Shown here: positions 36,211 through 48,686 of the stretch, one piece after another | Layout: each line of letters begins with the position of its first letter | Position numbering within the stretch: the first letter of the stretch is position 1 | Assembly: GCA_033239525.1 (NCBI GenBank) | Contig: BSYO01000005.1 | Coordinates: 434,001-498,000, forward strand | Length of the DNA stretch: 64,000 nt | Direction: 5' to 3' | Origin: Nepenthes gracilis | Taxonomy: Eukaryota; Streptophyta; Magnoliopsida; Caryophyllales; Nepenthaceae | Position numbers and translations under genes: made by a program | Notes under the pieces: generated by a model | Seen by the model: the letters and a program-made list of their open reading frames with translations, nothing else | Databases searched by the model: none | What the model was told of the DNA's origin: nothing

Positions 36211-37704
36211 TGGATATTTTAAAGTGTTTTTAAATAATATGACATCTTATTTAGTCATTTATATTGATAGGCTCACATAATAATAGCTAAATAAATTAAA
36301 ATTGCATCATATTATATGAGGATATTCAAATAATACCTAAAGATGTTATTCCAAAAATTTATCTAGTTTAAAATATAGATATTGGGAAGGTATTTTTTAT
36401 GCAACTTTCAAAGGGGACCAGGTTAGGTTTGGGCAATAGTGTTTGTCGAACTTTGCAACAACTTTATAACTGGGACGTACACCCACACTTATAAACATGT
36501 ATATATTCCGTATATATATATATGGAATACATGTGTTTTGGTTAATATAGTTTCCAGGTGTTACGTCATGACTGGATATCTCGATTCTATGTTCTGCTCT
36601 GCTCATCTTAGGTTACGGATTTGGGCCTTTACTGTTAAATTGCATTGAAAAAAGAAATTATATGTATGTTTTCTAATTGGATGACATTGGGAGATTGCAA
36701 ATGGTAATGGAACCACCAAGTATGCCTTAGAAATTAATATCCTATTTTTTATTGGTAGGAGTAAGACTCAGACTTTTTAAAAAAGTTTATTGAATTATGA
36801 TCTAATAATTAGTATTTAAAATTAAAAAATATTGCCGATAGTTATAGTTTAAAATTTTTTACAAATATATTAAATATTGAATCCAATATTCTAAAAAAAA
36901 TTTAATAAAAATAATTGTTTAGAGAATATTATTTAAATTTTAAAGGTTTACTTTTTTTTTCAATCAAATAGTCCAGATGAGAGAAATAAAATAATACTTT
37001 ATATTTTAAAAAAATAAAATTTTTAAATCTAGCAGACCTATTTAAAAATTAACCGTAACTATTACAATATCACAAGCCACTTGGGCAATTCGTAGGACAA
37101 AGAAAATGATTCTAACAGCCCGGAAACATTTCGTCCAAGAATAATCATATCCAGATCCAATATTCATAATTACTCGTGAATTGTCAACATGCACATCGTA
37201 TATGACTCAAATCTGCAGTTATCAGCACATCCCAATTCACTAAACCATAAATGAAGACAGAGAGAGAGACAAGAGTTGCTGACGGGGTCCTCCCATTAAA
37301 CAATACCTCAATCATACCAACTAGAATCTTACTATGATTGTTAAATTACGAGAGTGAGCCACAAAAAGCTTGGGAATTGGGTGGAGACAACAATAACACC
37401 TTCTAGTCCGACAACATATGAAGTTCTGGTGATTTTTATTGTCAAATCACCCTGCTATGCGGATAGAGTAAATAAAACTAATTCAAAAGCGCTATTACCA
37501 AAAGGATATTATGAAAACCACATCTACTTATCACTATACATCAATTCATATGAGAGGATTTTATCACGACAATTTTAACCACTGAAATAATTAGAATACG
37601 TTAACTGTGTATGACACATGTTACGATTCTAACTATCCAGATTATCAGGATAAATTCCTTCGATGTTAATTTAGAAAATAAAAGAACCCTTAAATAGAGA
37701 GGCT
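36211..37704. other. AT-rich intergenic DNA downstream of the bHLH gene
   Basis: No gene or RNA gene is seen. 36770-37040 is extremely AT-rich. The last few hundred bases before 37704 would hold the 3' UTR of the bHLH gene, but I see no clear polyadenylation signal. Confidence 0.5.
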
Positions 37705-39411
37705 CTATAAGCTCCGTAGGAATTTGGGGCCAATGATGGGAGACTCTGCTAATTCCCTATGAGAGGACAAGAGGAATCGTTGCCTCCTGCTCGTGACACG
37801 AAAACTTGGAGTCATGGAAGACAAAACCATTCTACTCAAAGCAGCCCTAAGGGACTGTTTGAGGGTGGCAATGCATACACCTTCTTCTCCACCTTTAACA
37901 CAGAGGATTAAACTTGTTTTTATCCTGCCACCCAAACAGGCAATATCACCTCCAATCGTTGCCAGCTTCAGGCCTCTGAGCGCTGATATGAGCTCGGCAA
38001 ACAGCTCTGATCTATCTTCGCAGCAAAATGTCGCATTCAGGAAGATGTTCTTCCTCTTGCTTTTGCTTTCATCGCCGGACTCTGGTTTGGCATGGCATTC
38101 AACTCTTACCTCGTCAACTTCTGCTGGAATTGTGAGCAATTGGTTGATCTCTGTCGTCCTCTTCTTTAAGTCCTTGATGTGATCAACCGCGCAAGCCAGT
38201 AGAGCGGCCTTGTCCATCTGCACTTTATATATATATATATGGAAGACAATTGGATCACGACAAACATGGATGTTTTTTCTTCAATCCTATCCATTCGCTA
38301 AAAGTGGTTAATATTTCCTCTCTAAATATGCCAAAAACTCCGTCCAGAATGTGTCATGTATTTTTTTTCCCCCTTTTTTACTGTTATAACTTGTGCACTG
38401 GATTTAGATTTTTATCAATAGCCTCTACTACTTTCAGATCTTGACAATTATCCTGATAAGATCGTCATTTTGCAAAAAGTTCGTGAATTTGTTCTCTATG
38501 TTTGGGACCATCTCATATTGTCGCAACCTACATATATTTGTGAATGCCTTTGTATACCGATTTGCATGCTTTCGGTATCATTGTGACCTGGGGATGACAA
38601 TTAAAGACCCAACTTAAGTCAACTTTAAAATGATGCCACCAACCATAAATCAAGAACACTGAGTACCAATATGAGGTATGAGCATGACAGAACACACCAA
38701 CACGTTATCGTTCTAAAAATGACATGTAGTATCCCTTATATCTAGCTTGATTGAAACTTCAGCTCACAGCTCAATTAGAATATTCAGTGATTTCCCATTC
38801 CTACATTTCGGGAGAACGTCTCGACGAATTTTCTCATTACATCCTTTCAAATAAGAAGCCTTTTCAAAACTTATTCTAGCTTAACTAGTAGCTAGTCATT
38901 CATCGTTCTCTATCTTTTTCTTTTTCTATCCAAGAGAAATTGATATATAATAAAGAGAAACAATATTTAATCTTCTGTCTTTTTATAAAAGAGAAATAGT
39001 ATTTATATACCTAATTATACACCTACTCATATTAAAATTATCAAAATTGATATAGAGAGAGATTGGGAGAAAAAGTTTAAAACAAAGTAAAATCCAGATC
39101 TACTTTAGATAATTTAAATAGAAGTGGTATATGAATAGTATTACTTAATAATAAATGTAAACCTTATCGGATTTGGGAATCAATTTCCTGAGGCTCGTGA
39201 GCTGTGCATTGATTCTGTCCCTGCGCCGCTTCTCAGCCTGGCTATGGCTTCTGGAAGAACTGGCAGCCCTATCTTCTGCAGGGCAAGAGGGAACTCCATG
39301 GAACTGGAAGGAATTAGTAGAATAATCATGGCAATTTTGACGCCATGGGACTGCACAAAATGAGTCTGTGTTTGTTGTCACGCCAGGAAGCCAATTTGCC
39401 TCGTTTGCCAT
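37705..39411 (-). CDS. bHLH51: bHLH transcription factor, bHLH51-like, two exons
   Basis: Exon 1 is 39411-39163 (83 codons) and exon 2 is 38217-37705 (170 codons plus stop). The 945-base intron has GT at 39162-39161 and ends GTGCAG before 38217, phase 0. The 253-residue product has a basic region at about 54-68 (SRSHSQAEKRRRDRIN) with the His56-Glu60-Arg64 signature of E-box/G-box binders, helix-loop-helix to about 105 with the intron inside the loop (SDK/MDKAALL), and an ACT-like domain around 135-190 (FCCEDRSELF, GGRIKTSL). The basic region, the SDKxDKAALL join and the SRRQRFLLSSH end point to Arabidopsis bHLH51, as remembered, with similar total length. It would act in the nucleus as a dimer. 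The start is the first in-frame ATG after a stop. All parts look intact. Confidence 0.92.
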
Positions 39412-39427
39412 GCCAAACAGCAGCCCC

Positions 39428-39457
39428 CTATGCACAAGCACGACTGCTTCCTGTCAT
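39428..39457 (-). promoter_or_regulatory. Short upstream ORF before the bHLH start
   Basis: A nine-codon frame, MTGSSRACA then TAG, ends 16 bases before the main start codon. A second frame, open from about 39611 to 39378 on the same strand, overlaps the main start out of frame. If the transcript begins upstream of these, initiation at the main ATG would be reduced. A TTTTGCAG at about 39628-39621 could be a 3' splice site of a 5' UTR intron. Confidence 0.35.
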
Positions 39458-39620
39458 CTGCTTTTATCCAACTCAGAACTACTGCCACTTGACACTGTTT
39501 TTGCAGCCCAATGTGTGATCTTGAGAGGTTGATAAAGACGGATGAGATATCGAGTTGCTCTCTATTGGTCAAACATGAAAGAGCCTTGCTTTGGATTCTT
39601 CTGCCTGTCATTTCAGACAC

Positions 39621-41479
39621 TGCAAAACAAAACTGGAGATTGTCTAAATCTCTATTTTATAAAGATTAATGTTACACAATCATCATTGGGATAAAATGGG
39701 AAGCCTCATCTTTTTATCTATTTTTAATATTTAAAATATAAAAAATTGTATGAGACGTTGAAAATATTTGAAATATGTGCAATGAATACTTCAAATATTT
39801 CCACCTTATAAAACATTGCCTCTTGTCCCACCACATTTATTTGTTTTGGGCATACATGTAGAAGATGACACATTTATCGCCGTTGGATGAGGGTGACCCA
39901 AATTGATTGTGAAGGTGTTACTGCACGATGGTAGAAGACATGCGTCTTGGCCCCATTTGAGGGGGAGAATTAAGGAAAAAAAAAATCTGGGAGATGTTGT
40001 GATGGTAAGGAAAATATTAATTAATTAGGACACATATCAATCGTTGTTATGAATTATTTTTTCTGTTGATATGATTACTTATTTTGTGAAATGCAATTTT
40101 ATAATAACCAAATATTGCTTCCAATAAATAAGGAATGAATCTGTGTATATTTGATACCCGTAACAAGTATTCAAGGAACACTTGTTAATAGGTTCAATAT
40201 AAACGACTTGTGGGCAAAAAGCTCATATTTCTTTCCCCTTTTCTCTCGGCTTTTGGATTCCAAATATATCATTAAAGAAATTGAAAGTAAATATATAATA
40301 AAAATAATCTATATTAACATCAAGCTCTAACAATTGTCCCTATATTTGGAAACTACTTTCATAATTTTTTTAACCAGGTATTAATAAATTCATATTTGAT
40401 ATCAGAAAGTCTCAATTCCAAGTCAAATTATACTTGAATTCTCTCTTCTTTTTCTTGGTTGATGGAGGATTTATAAGTTGATATAGTATATCTGTTTTTT
40501 TCTTTATTTTTGGGATATATTTACTTTTTTTTTTTTTTTTTGATGAGTTGCTAGCTTTGATGACTGATGATAACATATGCTTTTAACCCACAAAAGTGAG
40601 CCCACAATATTTCTAATCATAAGATCTTAGTTGAAAAGCTTAGAGAAAAATAAAGATTTCATTTGCAAAAGAGAATAATGGTAATATCTTTCACAGTTAT
40701 CTTTAATTGATTATGCATCCTTTGGAACGTCTCATTTTTTGTCCTTTTCCAGTCAAATTGCAATATTGCTTTGTCATATTCATCTGTGAGATATTTGTTA
40801 GGGTTAGGGGAGCAGTCATTCCAGGTTTTGATAGTGAGTTAAATAGCTTTGTGTTTTTTAGTTTGGCTAAGATTAAATTATCCGTGAAAAGTAAGATAAA
40901 AATTTAAAGTTAGAATTTTTCATTTTAAAAAATATATTTTTTTAAGAGCTTATTTGATTTCAGAAAAATAAAAACTACAAAGAAAAAAGTTATAAAAAAA
41001 ATATCCTTGAAGATATGACACTAAGACGTCCATTTTTTATACTAGCATTTATTTTATTGTTGTTCAACTCTAAGTAAGATTTGATGATATTTAATTTGGT
41101 CTTATAATGATTAGTAAAATCGATATAGACTGTTCTCATTTTGCTCACTGTTACTATGAGAATTGCTTTTGCTTTCTTTTTTTTCTCTGGCTACTAAGGT
41201 GTTTCAGTACAGTTATCTTGTTATGATTTTACTTCAATTACTAGCCGTATCTTCAGCCTACTCTTCCTTCAGTTTTTGAAGTATTAACTTATTGTTCAAT
41301 AATAAAGACAAATTTCCTTTTGGGAATATTTGTTGTAGGTTCAAATCCTATTTGATACTTTCCCACATGTAATCGGCATCATATTGTCAAAACAAAAATA
41401 AGAGATGCATTAATATAGAACTGGTTTTGTTCATTTCTTTTATCTTATATTCTCTATTATTTAGACTTATTTGAGATAA
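39621..41479. other. bHLH upstream region and intergenic DNA
   Basis: AT-rich, with a run of 16 or more T near 40525-40541. No open frame with gene-like features; 40707-40907 (+) is unbiased in composition and has no domain. Confidence 0.5.
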
Positions 41480-41694
41480 AGTGTTGTGACTTTATACCTA
41501 AGATTTGAATAACTAAAATATTATACAGTGAAAATATTTCTGAACAAAACATCCTATGATTTTTCTCCTTCATTTTAAAGGAAGTTTTTTATATAAAAAT
41601 CGTATATTACTTTTATTATTTATGATTATTGTGTACTTATTGTACATCATTGATTTATTTTTTTATTATTTAAATAAGCAGTTCAATCCCAACA
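41480..41694 (+). repeat. 3' part of a copia LTR, plus orientation
   Basis: It ends CAATCCCAACA directly before a tRNA-Met type primer binding site. The phrase CCTTCATTTTAAAGGAAG corresponds to the U5 block shared by the other copia LTRs in this half of the window. The left limit is not resolved. Confidence 0.55.
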
Positions 41695-41696
41695 GG

Positions 41697-41707
41697 TGGT
41701 ATCAGAG
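41697..41707 (+). other. Primer binding site, initiator tRNA-Met type
   Basis: TGGTATCAGAG, two bases after an LTR end (CCCAACA, 41688-41694). It marks the 5' end of a copia element whose internal part is cut off at 42280 by the element on the other strand. Confidence 0.75.
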
Positions 41708-42039
41708 TTCTTACTAATACCAGTAGTTTGAAATAATCTCAAAAGCTTATAAACACCAAATAGTATTTGGTGTTGAGCAATTGAAGGAATGATACAAAAT
41801 TCCTTTTGGATAAGAGTGCAAGAGAGATTTTTGTTTTTTTTTTTCCTCTTTCCATAGAATAAGTTTGTTGGCAGAGTTCTAAGTTAATTTCAGTATTGAG
41901 ATTAAATTTTTTGATTTGAAAAGATTTTCTACAAAAGATTTTATATTATTGCAGTGGTTATTTTTAATTTTAAGAACTCGATTTTAAAATTCCGACAAGT
42001 TGAATTAGAGCCCAAGTATGTGAGTTAGAAGAGAAAGGT

Positions 42040-42279
42040 TCACTGCAAAAAATGCCAGACTTGGTGCATATGGCTTACTGCAACATTAGGAGCTATGATA
42101 AATTTGGCTGCATTTGATGGAAAGAATATTTCAATTTTTAATTCAAGATCTTTAGGTGAAACAAAGTTTTGATCAGCTATTAACAAATAACTGGACGGTG
42201 AGAACGCGTGGGAAAGGGCTGTAAGTAATTTAGATGATTGTAGTAAACACATTCAGAATGAATCTTGCTATAAATATTA
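42040..42279 (+). pseudogene. Possible gag start of the interrupted copia element
   Basis: The plus strand contains AAFDGKNISIFNSR, resembling the N-terminal FDGxNxxxWKxxM motif of copia gag, then stops, then an ENAWERAVSNLDDC segment. It lies at the expected distance after the primer binding site at 41697. It ends exactly where the minus-strand copia element begins (42280). Confidence 0.35.
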
Positions 42280-43058
42280 TGTTGGGCGGAAATTGGGTGG
42301 CCGACCATCACATGCATAAGGAAATTGAAAAGAATGAATGGAAGTAGGAGAAAATGAATATTAAATATTTACGTGGAAAACCCTTATAAATAAAGGGAAA
42401 AATTACGGGACACTAAGTCCATAAAATGTACTATATGTGAGATGGATGATTACAAAACAAGAGGCGAAAAACAATAACACATACAGTCTTCTCTCACTGC
42501 ACTCTGTTTCTTTTCTTCCTCTCTTCTATTCTTTCTCACAATCCTTTTTCTTCTCACCGTAGTACCTCTACCTCCATACACACACACACACATATATATA
42601 TACATATATATAGGCAAGTCTAGCAGCAGCAAGGATCACCACGCCCTACTCTATGGTTGGTGCACAGTTCCCAAGAAGCATGCATATATTTACCCTATTC
42701 AGCAGCAGGCGGCGCATGTCTACGGTAGCAGACAGATCTGCTGTTGAAACTCCAATGTTACCTAAATAGGCAGGTCAACCAACCCCTTTCATGATGTAGT
42801 AGGTTTTCTATATTACTATATTAAGCTGGTCAACCTTGTTGACCGTCTTCCCATTTAAATCGGTCAACGCCTTGTTGACCGTCTTCATTATTGTTCTGAG
42901 AACTCTCAACTAAACAAATCGACTTAGACCTTCAGTAGGTCAACCATATTAACCAATCATTGACCATCCATTCGGTCAACTATGCTGACCGGAACTTCTT
43001 TATGTTCTGTCTAAGTTCTTCATTCACAGGAACTTCTTCACGGGAGTAATTTCCAACA
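42280..43058 (-). repeat. 3' LTR of the minus-strand copia element
   Basis: Ends TGTTGGGCGG and TTCCAACA. The U5-proximal part holds the block ACGTGGAAAACCC, ATAAAGGGAAAAATTACGGG and an ACTAAGTCCA phrase shared with neighbouring LTRs. A (CA)n(TA)n microsatellite is at 42578-42612. The U3 part (42770-42990) has several GGTCAAC and GTTGACC motifs, including the inverted pairs 42828-42844 and 42862-42880. Confidence 0.92.
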
Positions 43059-43075
43059 AAATTTCCCTCACGACC
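43059..43075 (-). other. Polypurine tract of the minus-strand copia element
   Basis: On the minus strand GTGAGGGAAAT lies next to the TGTTGG start of the 3' LTR. Confidence 0.65.
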
Positions 43076-43089
43076 GTGAGGAAGTTAAA

Positions 43090-46000
43090 TCTGTTAGCCG
43101 GCCATCTTTGCAGAATGCCTCATTCTTTCCTTTTGGTAGAATCTTAGTCATCATGTCTGTCCCGTTCTCTTCCGTGCTAACATTGTCTAGTGACAGTAGA
43201 CCTTCCTCCAGCACATCTCTTACCCAATGATATCACACATCAATGTGTTTTGATCTGGAATGAAGTGAAGAATTCTTACACAGATGAATGACACTCTAAC
43301 TATCACAAAGTACCACATATTTTCCTATTCATGTATTTCTTCTCATCATCAGAGGTGGGGCATTGACGAGTGCTCAGTTTGTAGTGGTTTGTCAATGGTG
43401 TGTTTACGGGCTTTGACTTGTCCATGTTGAATCTTGAAGTACTTGCTCAAGGTAGTTCTCTTGAGACAACCACAATTTTCTTACCTTTCGAACGCGTAAG
43501 ATTCTGACTCCCAAAATTGCTTAGCCAATCCAAGGTCCTTCATAGTGAATGACCGTCCAAGCTGCTCCTTCAACTTCTTTATCACGACACTGTTGCGCCC
43601 AACGATCAATATGTCGTCTACGTACAGGAGAAGGACAACAAAGTCATCATCTGAGAACCTCTGTACAAATACACAGTGATCACGAGTTGTCCACCGGTAC
43701 CCCTGATTGGTCATGACTGACTCGAATTTCTTATACCACTGCCTAGGAGCTTGCTTCAACTCGTACAGACTTTTTCTTAGACGACAAACAAGTTTATCTT
43801 TCCCATTTGCTTTAAACCCTTCTGGTTACTCCATGTAAATCTCCTCCTCAAGCTCTCAATGGAGGAATACAGTACGGACATCCATCTGTTCCACCTCAAG
43901 ATCTTGGGCGGCAGCCAAGCCCAGTACTACCCGTATGGATGACATTTTCACAATTGATGTAAAAATCTCATCAAAATTAACCCCCTTTTGTTAACTGAAA
44001 TCCTTCACCACCAGCCGTGCCTTGTACTTTGGCTTCATGGCATTCTCATCCGGTTTCAAACGGAAGACCCATTTGTTCTTGAGAGCCTTCCCCTTAGGAA
44101 GTTTGACCAAGTCGAATGTGTGATTCTCATGAAGAGAGTTCATTTCTTCTTTCATTGTTTCCAGCCAATCCTCTTTGCTGTCATCCTTCATCGCCTCTTC
44201 ATAATCCTTAGGCTCTCTGGTATCAGTAAGCATGACATATTCATTAGGCGACAGACAGACGAACGACCGTCTGTTGCGTAAGGATCGTCTAACAGAGATA
44301 TTTCCGACCGGTTGAGGAATGACTCCATCCATGGTGTCATCCAGAGCTACGTTCCCCTCTTTATTATCCTCAACCGTCTCAGGACTATGATCCTCTCCTT
44401 CCAATAATGCCGGACGGACAGCTTCAGCATTTGCTTTGTCCGTTTGCTTATCATCACACTTAGCCTTCCTACTAATATCTTTAATCGTCTTATTTCAACA
44501 AATGTTATATTCATTGACCGGATGAGCCTTCTGGTAGCTGGATCATAGAACCGGTAGCCTAACTCATCTTCCCCGTAGCCCAGAAAGACGCACTGCGTTG
44601 TCTTTGGTTCCAACTTTATTCTTTTGTCTCTTGGGACATGTACGAATGCTTTACACCCAAACACTCGTAAATGATCATAGGACGGCTCTTTTCCCGTCCA
44701 TATCTTCTCCTACACTTCACCCATCAGAGGTTTATTGGGCGACTTGTTTATAATCTAGGCCGCCGTCCTGAGTACTTCTGCCCAGAAGGATGCATGAAAC
44801 TTTGCCTCGAAGAGCATATAACGTACTCTCTCCAAAAGCGTATGATTCATCCGTTCTACCACTCCATTCAACTGCGGTGTCTTTGGTGGTGTTTTTTGGT
44901 TGCTAATACCATGTGACCGACAGTAGGCATCAAAAGGTTTCAAGTATTCGCCGCCGTTGTCACTTCGGACGACCTTCAACTTTTTTTCCCTCTGACGCTC
45001 CATAAGAGCATGGAATTACTTCAAAGGTACCAAGAACCTGATCATTGGTCTTCAGTGGGTAGACCCACAGTCTTTTAGAACAGTCGTCAATTAAAGAAAC
45101 AAAATATTGGGCTCCACCAAATGACATTTCTTTGAATGGTCCACACACATCTATGTGAACAAGATCTAGAAGCTTTGCCTGTGGAGTGGATAAGTCTCCA
45201 TAAAATGAGACTTTCCTCTGTTTGTCGGCCAAGCAATGAGGACACATCTTTGGTTCTTCCTCCTTTACTCCAGCGATTAGGCATTTCCTGGCCAAATAAG
45301 ACAGCCCACGATCACTCATGTGGCCTAGCCTTCTGTGCCATAGATCCACTGTCTCTTTACAGATTGTAGCGTTCACGTCTCCGACTACTACACAAGCCTT
45401 CATCACATATAAGCCGGAGCCCTTCTTCCCTCTTGTTACAACGAGAGACCCTCTAGTCAACTTCCATTCACCTTTACAGAAGGTATTATAGTACCCTTCA
45501 TCATCAAACCGACCGACTGCGATGACATTTAGTCGAATATCAGGGACATGACGCACATCCTTCAGCATCAATTTCGTTCTATTGTTTGTAACCAAGACAA
45601 CATCTCTTCTGCCTACGATCGGAGATATTCCTTCGTTTCTCATCCTTATTACTCCAAAGTCTCCTGGAGTGTAGGATGGGAACAGTTGTCTCCTGGACGT
45701 GACATGTAAGGTGGCACCGGAATTGATTACCCAGCCGGACTCCTTGTTCGTCAGATTTACCACATCTCCTTCACTTGTCAACAGGAGACCGCTTCCTGTG
45801 ACTACTGAGACGGAGGACTTTTCCTCTGCCCATCCTTTATCACTTGTTTTTTCACAATTTTTCGCTTCCAATTGAAGTAATGCTTATTAATGTGGCCCTT
45901 CTTGCTACAGTGGTGACACTTAAGGTTTTGATACCTTGACCTCGACTTGTTGCGGGCTTTCTCTTATTACTTTTGACCACGACCTCTACTTCTTCCATTT

Positions 46001-46614
46001 GATTCAGTCGTAAGTACCTCAGACGTCGAGGTCCCTTATGACCTCCTTGACTTATTCATGAGTAAGAAAGCAATAACCTCATCCAACCGTAGTGTATCAT
46101 TTCCAAATAATAAGGTTGTGACAATATGATCATAGGTGGCCGGCAGAGAAATCAGCAGGACCAACGCCTTGTTCTCCTCCTTGATTTCTTCGTCAATGGC
46201 GGACATCTGTGTCAATATCCTGATAAACTCGTCTAAGTGCTTCTCAAAACTTCCATCTTTTGACAACCGTAAGCCATAAAATTACTTCTTAATGTATAGT
46301 CTGGTTGTCAAAGATTTAGTCTTATACCGACTTTTCAACTTCTCCTAAACCTCCGCCGGGTCAGTCAAGCCAAGCACTTCCTGGAGAGTGTTATCCGCCA
46401 AACACAGCTTGATGGTGCCGTTTACAAGATCTCTTTTGTCTTGCCATTCATCATCGGTCAAATTTGCATGCTTTTCATCCTTTTTCTTTAGCGCATTTAT
46501 CGTCCCTTATCTGGTAAGAACGTTTTTCACTCTTTCTTGTTAGAGAATGAAGTTACCCTACCTGTTGAACTGTTCAACGCTGAACGACGAATTCTTTGAT
46601 GATGTTGACGCCAT
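43090..46614 (-). pseudogene. Copia gag-pol remnant
   Basis: Gag starts at ATG 46614-46612 (MASTSSKN), 22 bases after the primer binding site, but meets a TAG after 17 codons. UBN2-type gag continues to about 46036. The zinc knuckle (about 45920-45880) keeps CHHC and H but has Tyr for the last Cys. In the protease WVINSGAT the catalytic Asp is Asn. Integrase 45400-44755 keeps the zinc region, HIDVCGPF, RSDNGGEY and ERMNHTLL, so all three acidic residues are present, with a frameshift near 44990. RT spans 44300-43481 with an intact YVDD near 43620. RNase H jumps from about 43345 to its C-terminal part, ending MMTKILPKG, so its catalytic core is deleted. Non-functional. Confidence 0.9.
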
Positions 46615-46635
46615 TAGAACAAAGTTCTCAACCTT

Positions 46636-46649
46636 GCTCTCTGATACCA
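46636..46649 (-). other. Primer binding site of the minus-strand copia element
   Basis: TGGTATCAGAGAGC on the minus strand, two bases inside the 5' LTR. It matches the initiator tRNA-Met type over its first 11 bases. Confidence 0.85.
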
Positions 46650-46651
46650 CT

Positions 46652-47250
46652 TGTTAGGCGAAAATGGGGCAGCCGACCGTCATAGACACAAGAGAATTAA
46701 ATAGAAGGAATGGAAGTAGGAGAAAATGAACACCCAATATTTACATAGAAAACCCTTATAAATAAAGAAAAAAAATCACGGGATGCTAAGTTCATAAAAT
46801 ATACTATGTATGATATGGGTGATTACAAAATAAGAGGCGAAAAATAAGAACACACACAGTCTTCTCTCACTGCACTCTGCTTCTTTTCTTCCTCTCCTCT
46901 GTTCTTTCTCATACTCCTTTTTCTTCTCACCGTAGTACCTCTACCTCCATACACACACACACACATATATATATACATATATATAAGAAGGTCCAGCAGT
47001 AGCAAGGATCACCACGCCCTACTCCATGGTTGGTGCACAGTTCCTAAGAAGTATGCATGTATTTTCCCTGTTTAGCAGTAGACAGCGCATGCCTGTAGTA
47101 GCAAACAGATCTACTGTTAAAGTTCTAAAGTTACTTAAATAGGCAGGTCAACCAACCCCTTTCATGACGTAGCAGGTTTTCTGTATTACCATATTAAGCA
47201 GGTCAACCTTGTTAACCTACTTCCCATTTAAACCGATCAATGCCCTGTTA
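46652..47250 (-). repeat. 5' LTR of the minus-strand copia element, truncated
   Basis: It aligns with 42280-42875 and includes the same (CA)n(TA)n microsatellite (46949-46983). Similarity ends at about 47250 within the motif-rich U3, so the outer ~190 bases are missing. Some GGTCAAC/GTTGACC copies seen in the other LTR have mutated here. Confidence 0.88.
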
Positions 47251-47494
47251 AAAGTAACGGTTATTTTTCATCAAGATGGATGAAAATAAAGAATGATATA
47301 GTACCCTTGAAAAAGTTTTAAACAAGTTTAATTCAGAAAAGAAGAATGACGACAATGCAATCTTGAATGATGGTAAAAATCTACTCAAATTAGAGGTATA
47401 AGTGATTATTTAAATGTAAAATTACATATATTTTAAATTTTACTGCTTTCATATACATCTACATTGATAAAAAATTAATTCATTATCTTAAAAA

Positions 47495-48686
47495 TGTTAG
47501 GAGAAAAGGGGTCAGACAGATAAAAATGCACATACACACAATGTGAGAGAAAGAGAAAGAATACACAAGTTTTACGTGAAATCCTTCACAAATTGAAGAA
47601 AAAAATCACAGAACACTTAATCCACAACAAATCCACTATACAAAGATTAGTTATAAAATTTTTTGAAATGGAGCATCTGGTACACACCTGAAACAGACTA
47701 AAAAAAATAACACCAGATGAAGGAAAACCCTCACTTCTCTCTTATTTCTCTATTTTTTTTCTTTCCTTCTCATTAGTGGTGCACTCCACTCTCTTTTCTT
47801 CTTCACACACAATGTCACACACTTGTTCTCTACACTTGTATATTTTTCACCGCATTCCCAACATGCATATATATATTGTTTTCTCTGAAAATCATCTGCC
47901 CAATAAGCAGACTGCATGTAAACAAACACCTGTCACCAACAACTCTACAACCTGCTATCTGTACAGACGGCGCATGCACTGCAAATTATCATACTCTACA
48001 AAAACGACGCCCACTCTGCACATATTGTCATAAGATCGCGCATGTTCAGTCAATCTTTTGAGTTGGCATTCACGTGCGCTCTCTACAACTAGGTCCTCGG
48101 ACCTTCCGCGATGTCTCCAGACAATGACAATAATCTCGGACATTATCTCATGTCCTCGATCGTTCTGTGCATAGCTTATGTCATCGGGTGTATCCATACC
48201 AGTAATCTCAATCAGTAAATACCGTGCGCCTTCAACAAAGTCTTCGGGCTTTGCTCAGCGCACAAAATCCGCAGACCTTTCCTACGAGCCAGTCTGCGAA
48301 GTCCACTCTGTCCACGGAGTCTTCCACTCCGTCCGTGGAGTCCTTCACTCCGCCAAATGGCCCACTTCGCCATTTGGCCACTCTAGCAATTTGGTTTCCA
48401 AAAAATGTAAAATGCTCTCCAAAAATCCTCACTGGATTTCCTCTCCAACCACAGTCGGTTAACTTATTGACTGGCCATTTGCTACCCGACATTTTTCACT
48501 CTGGAAAATGCTTTCCGGATTTGCTCTTCAGAAATCCACTCCGGAGAATTCCTTTTCGGAGAAATCCTCTCAGGCAATTTTAACTCCGAAATTTGTAACT
48601 CTGACAATCACACAATGCCTGTGTGATCTATTGATGATAAAACTTATTTGCTGAGTTGTCTACAAATAGAGTAATCAAACCTAACA
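47495..48686 (-). repeat. Solo copia LTR, minus orientation
   Basis: The plus-strand ends are TGTTAGGAG and AACCTAACA, an inverted terminal pair. Inside are the U5-side block TTTACGTGAAATCCTTCAC and AAAAAAATCACAGAACAC, a CT-rich leader, a TATATATA segment near 47868 and a U3 with repeated GGAGTCC/CCGGAG phrases. No primer binding site or coding region adjoins either end, so it is a solo LTR. The flanking bases (AAAAA and AAATA) do not give a convincing target duplication. Confidence 0.7.

Larger units (their letters stand above)
42280..47250 (-). mobile_element. Ty1/copia element with truncated 5' LTR
   Basis: The left LTR (42280-43058) is complete with TGTTGG...CCAACA ends. The right LTR (46652-47250) matches it but stops after about 600 bases, lacking the outer ~190 bases. 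The primer binding site (46636-46649), gag, protease, integrase and RT all read on the minus strand, so the right LTR is the 5' LTR and the missing part is the outer end of its U3. RNase H is internally deleted. It appears to have inserted into another copia element in opposite orientation (see 41480-42279). No target duplication can be checked because the right end is lost. Confidence 0.9.

Noticed and set aside
37793..38182. 129-codon plus-strand frame
   Set aside because: Complement of bHLH exon 2.
40707..40907. 66-codon plus-strand frame
   Set aside because: AT-rich, no homology motif, no codon bias; chance open frame.
41330..41360. GGTTCAAATCC, resembling a tRNA T-loop
   Set aside because: No matching acceptor stem, D arm or anticodon arm around it.
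48178..48583. Frames of 86-119 codons on both strands
   Set aside because: Within the solo LTR and caused by its short internal repeats (GGAGTCC type).
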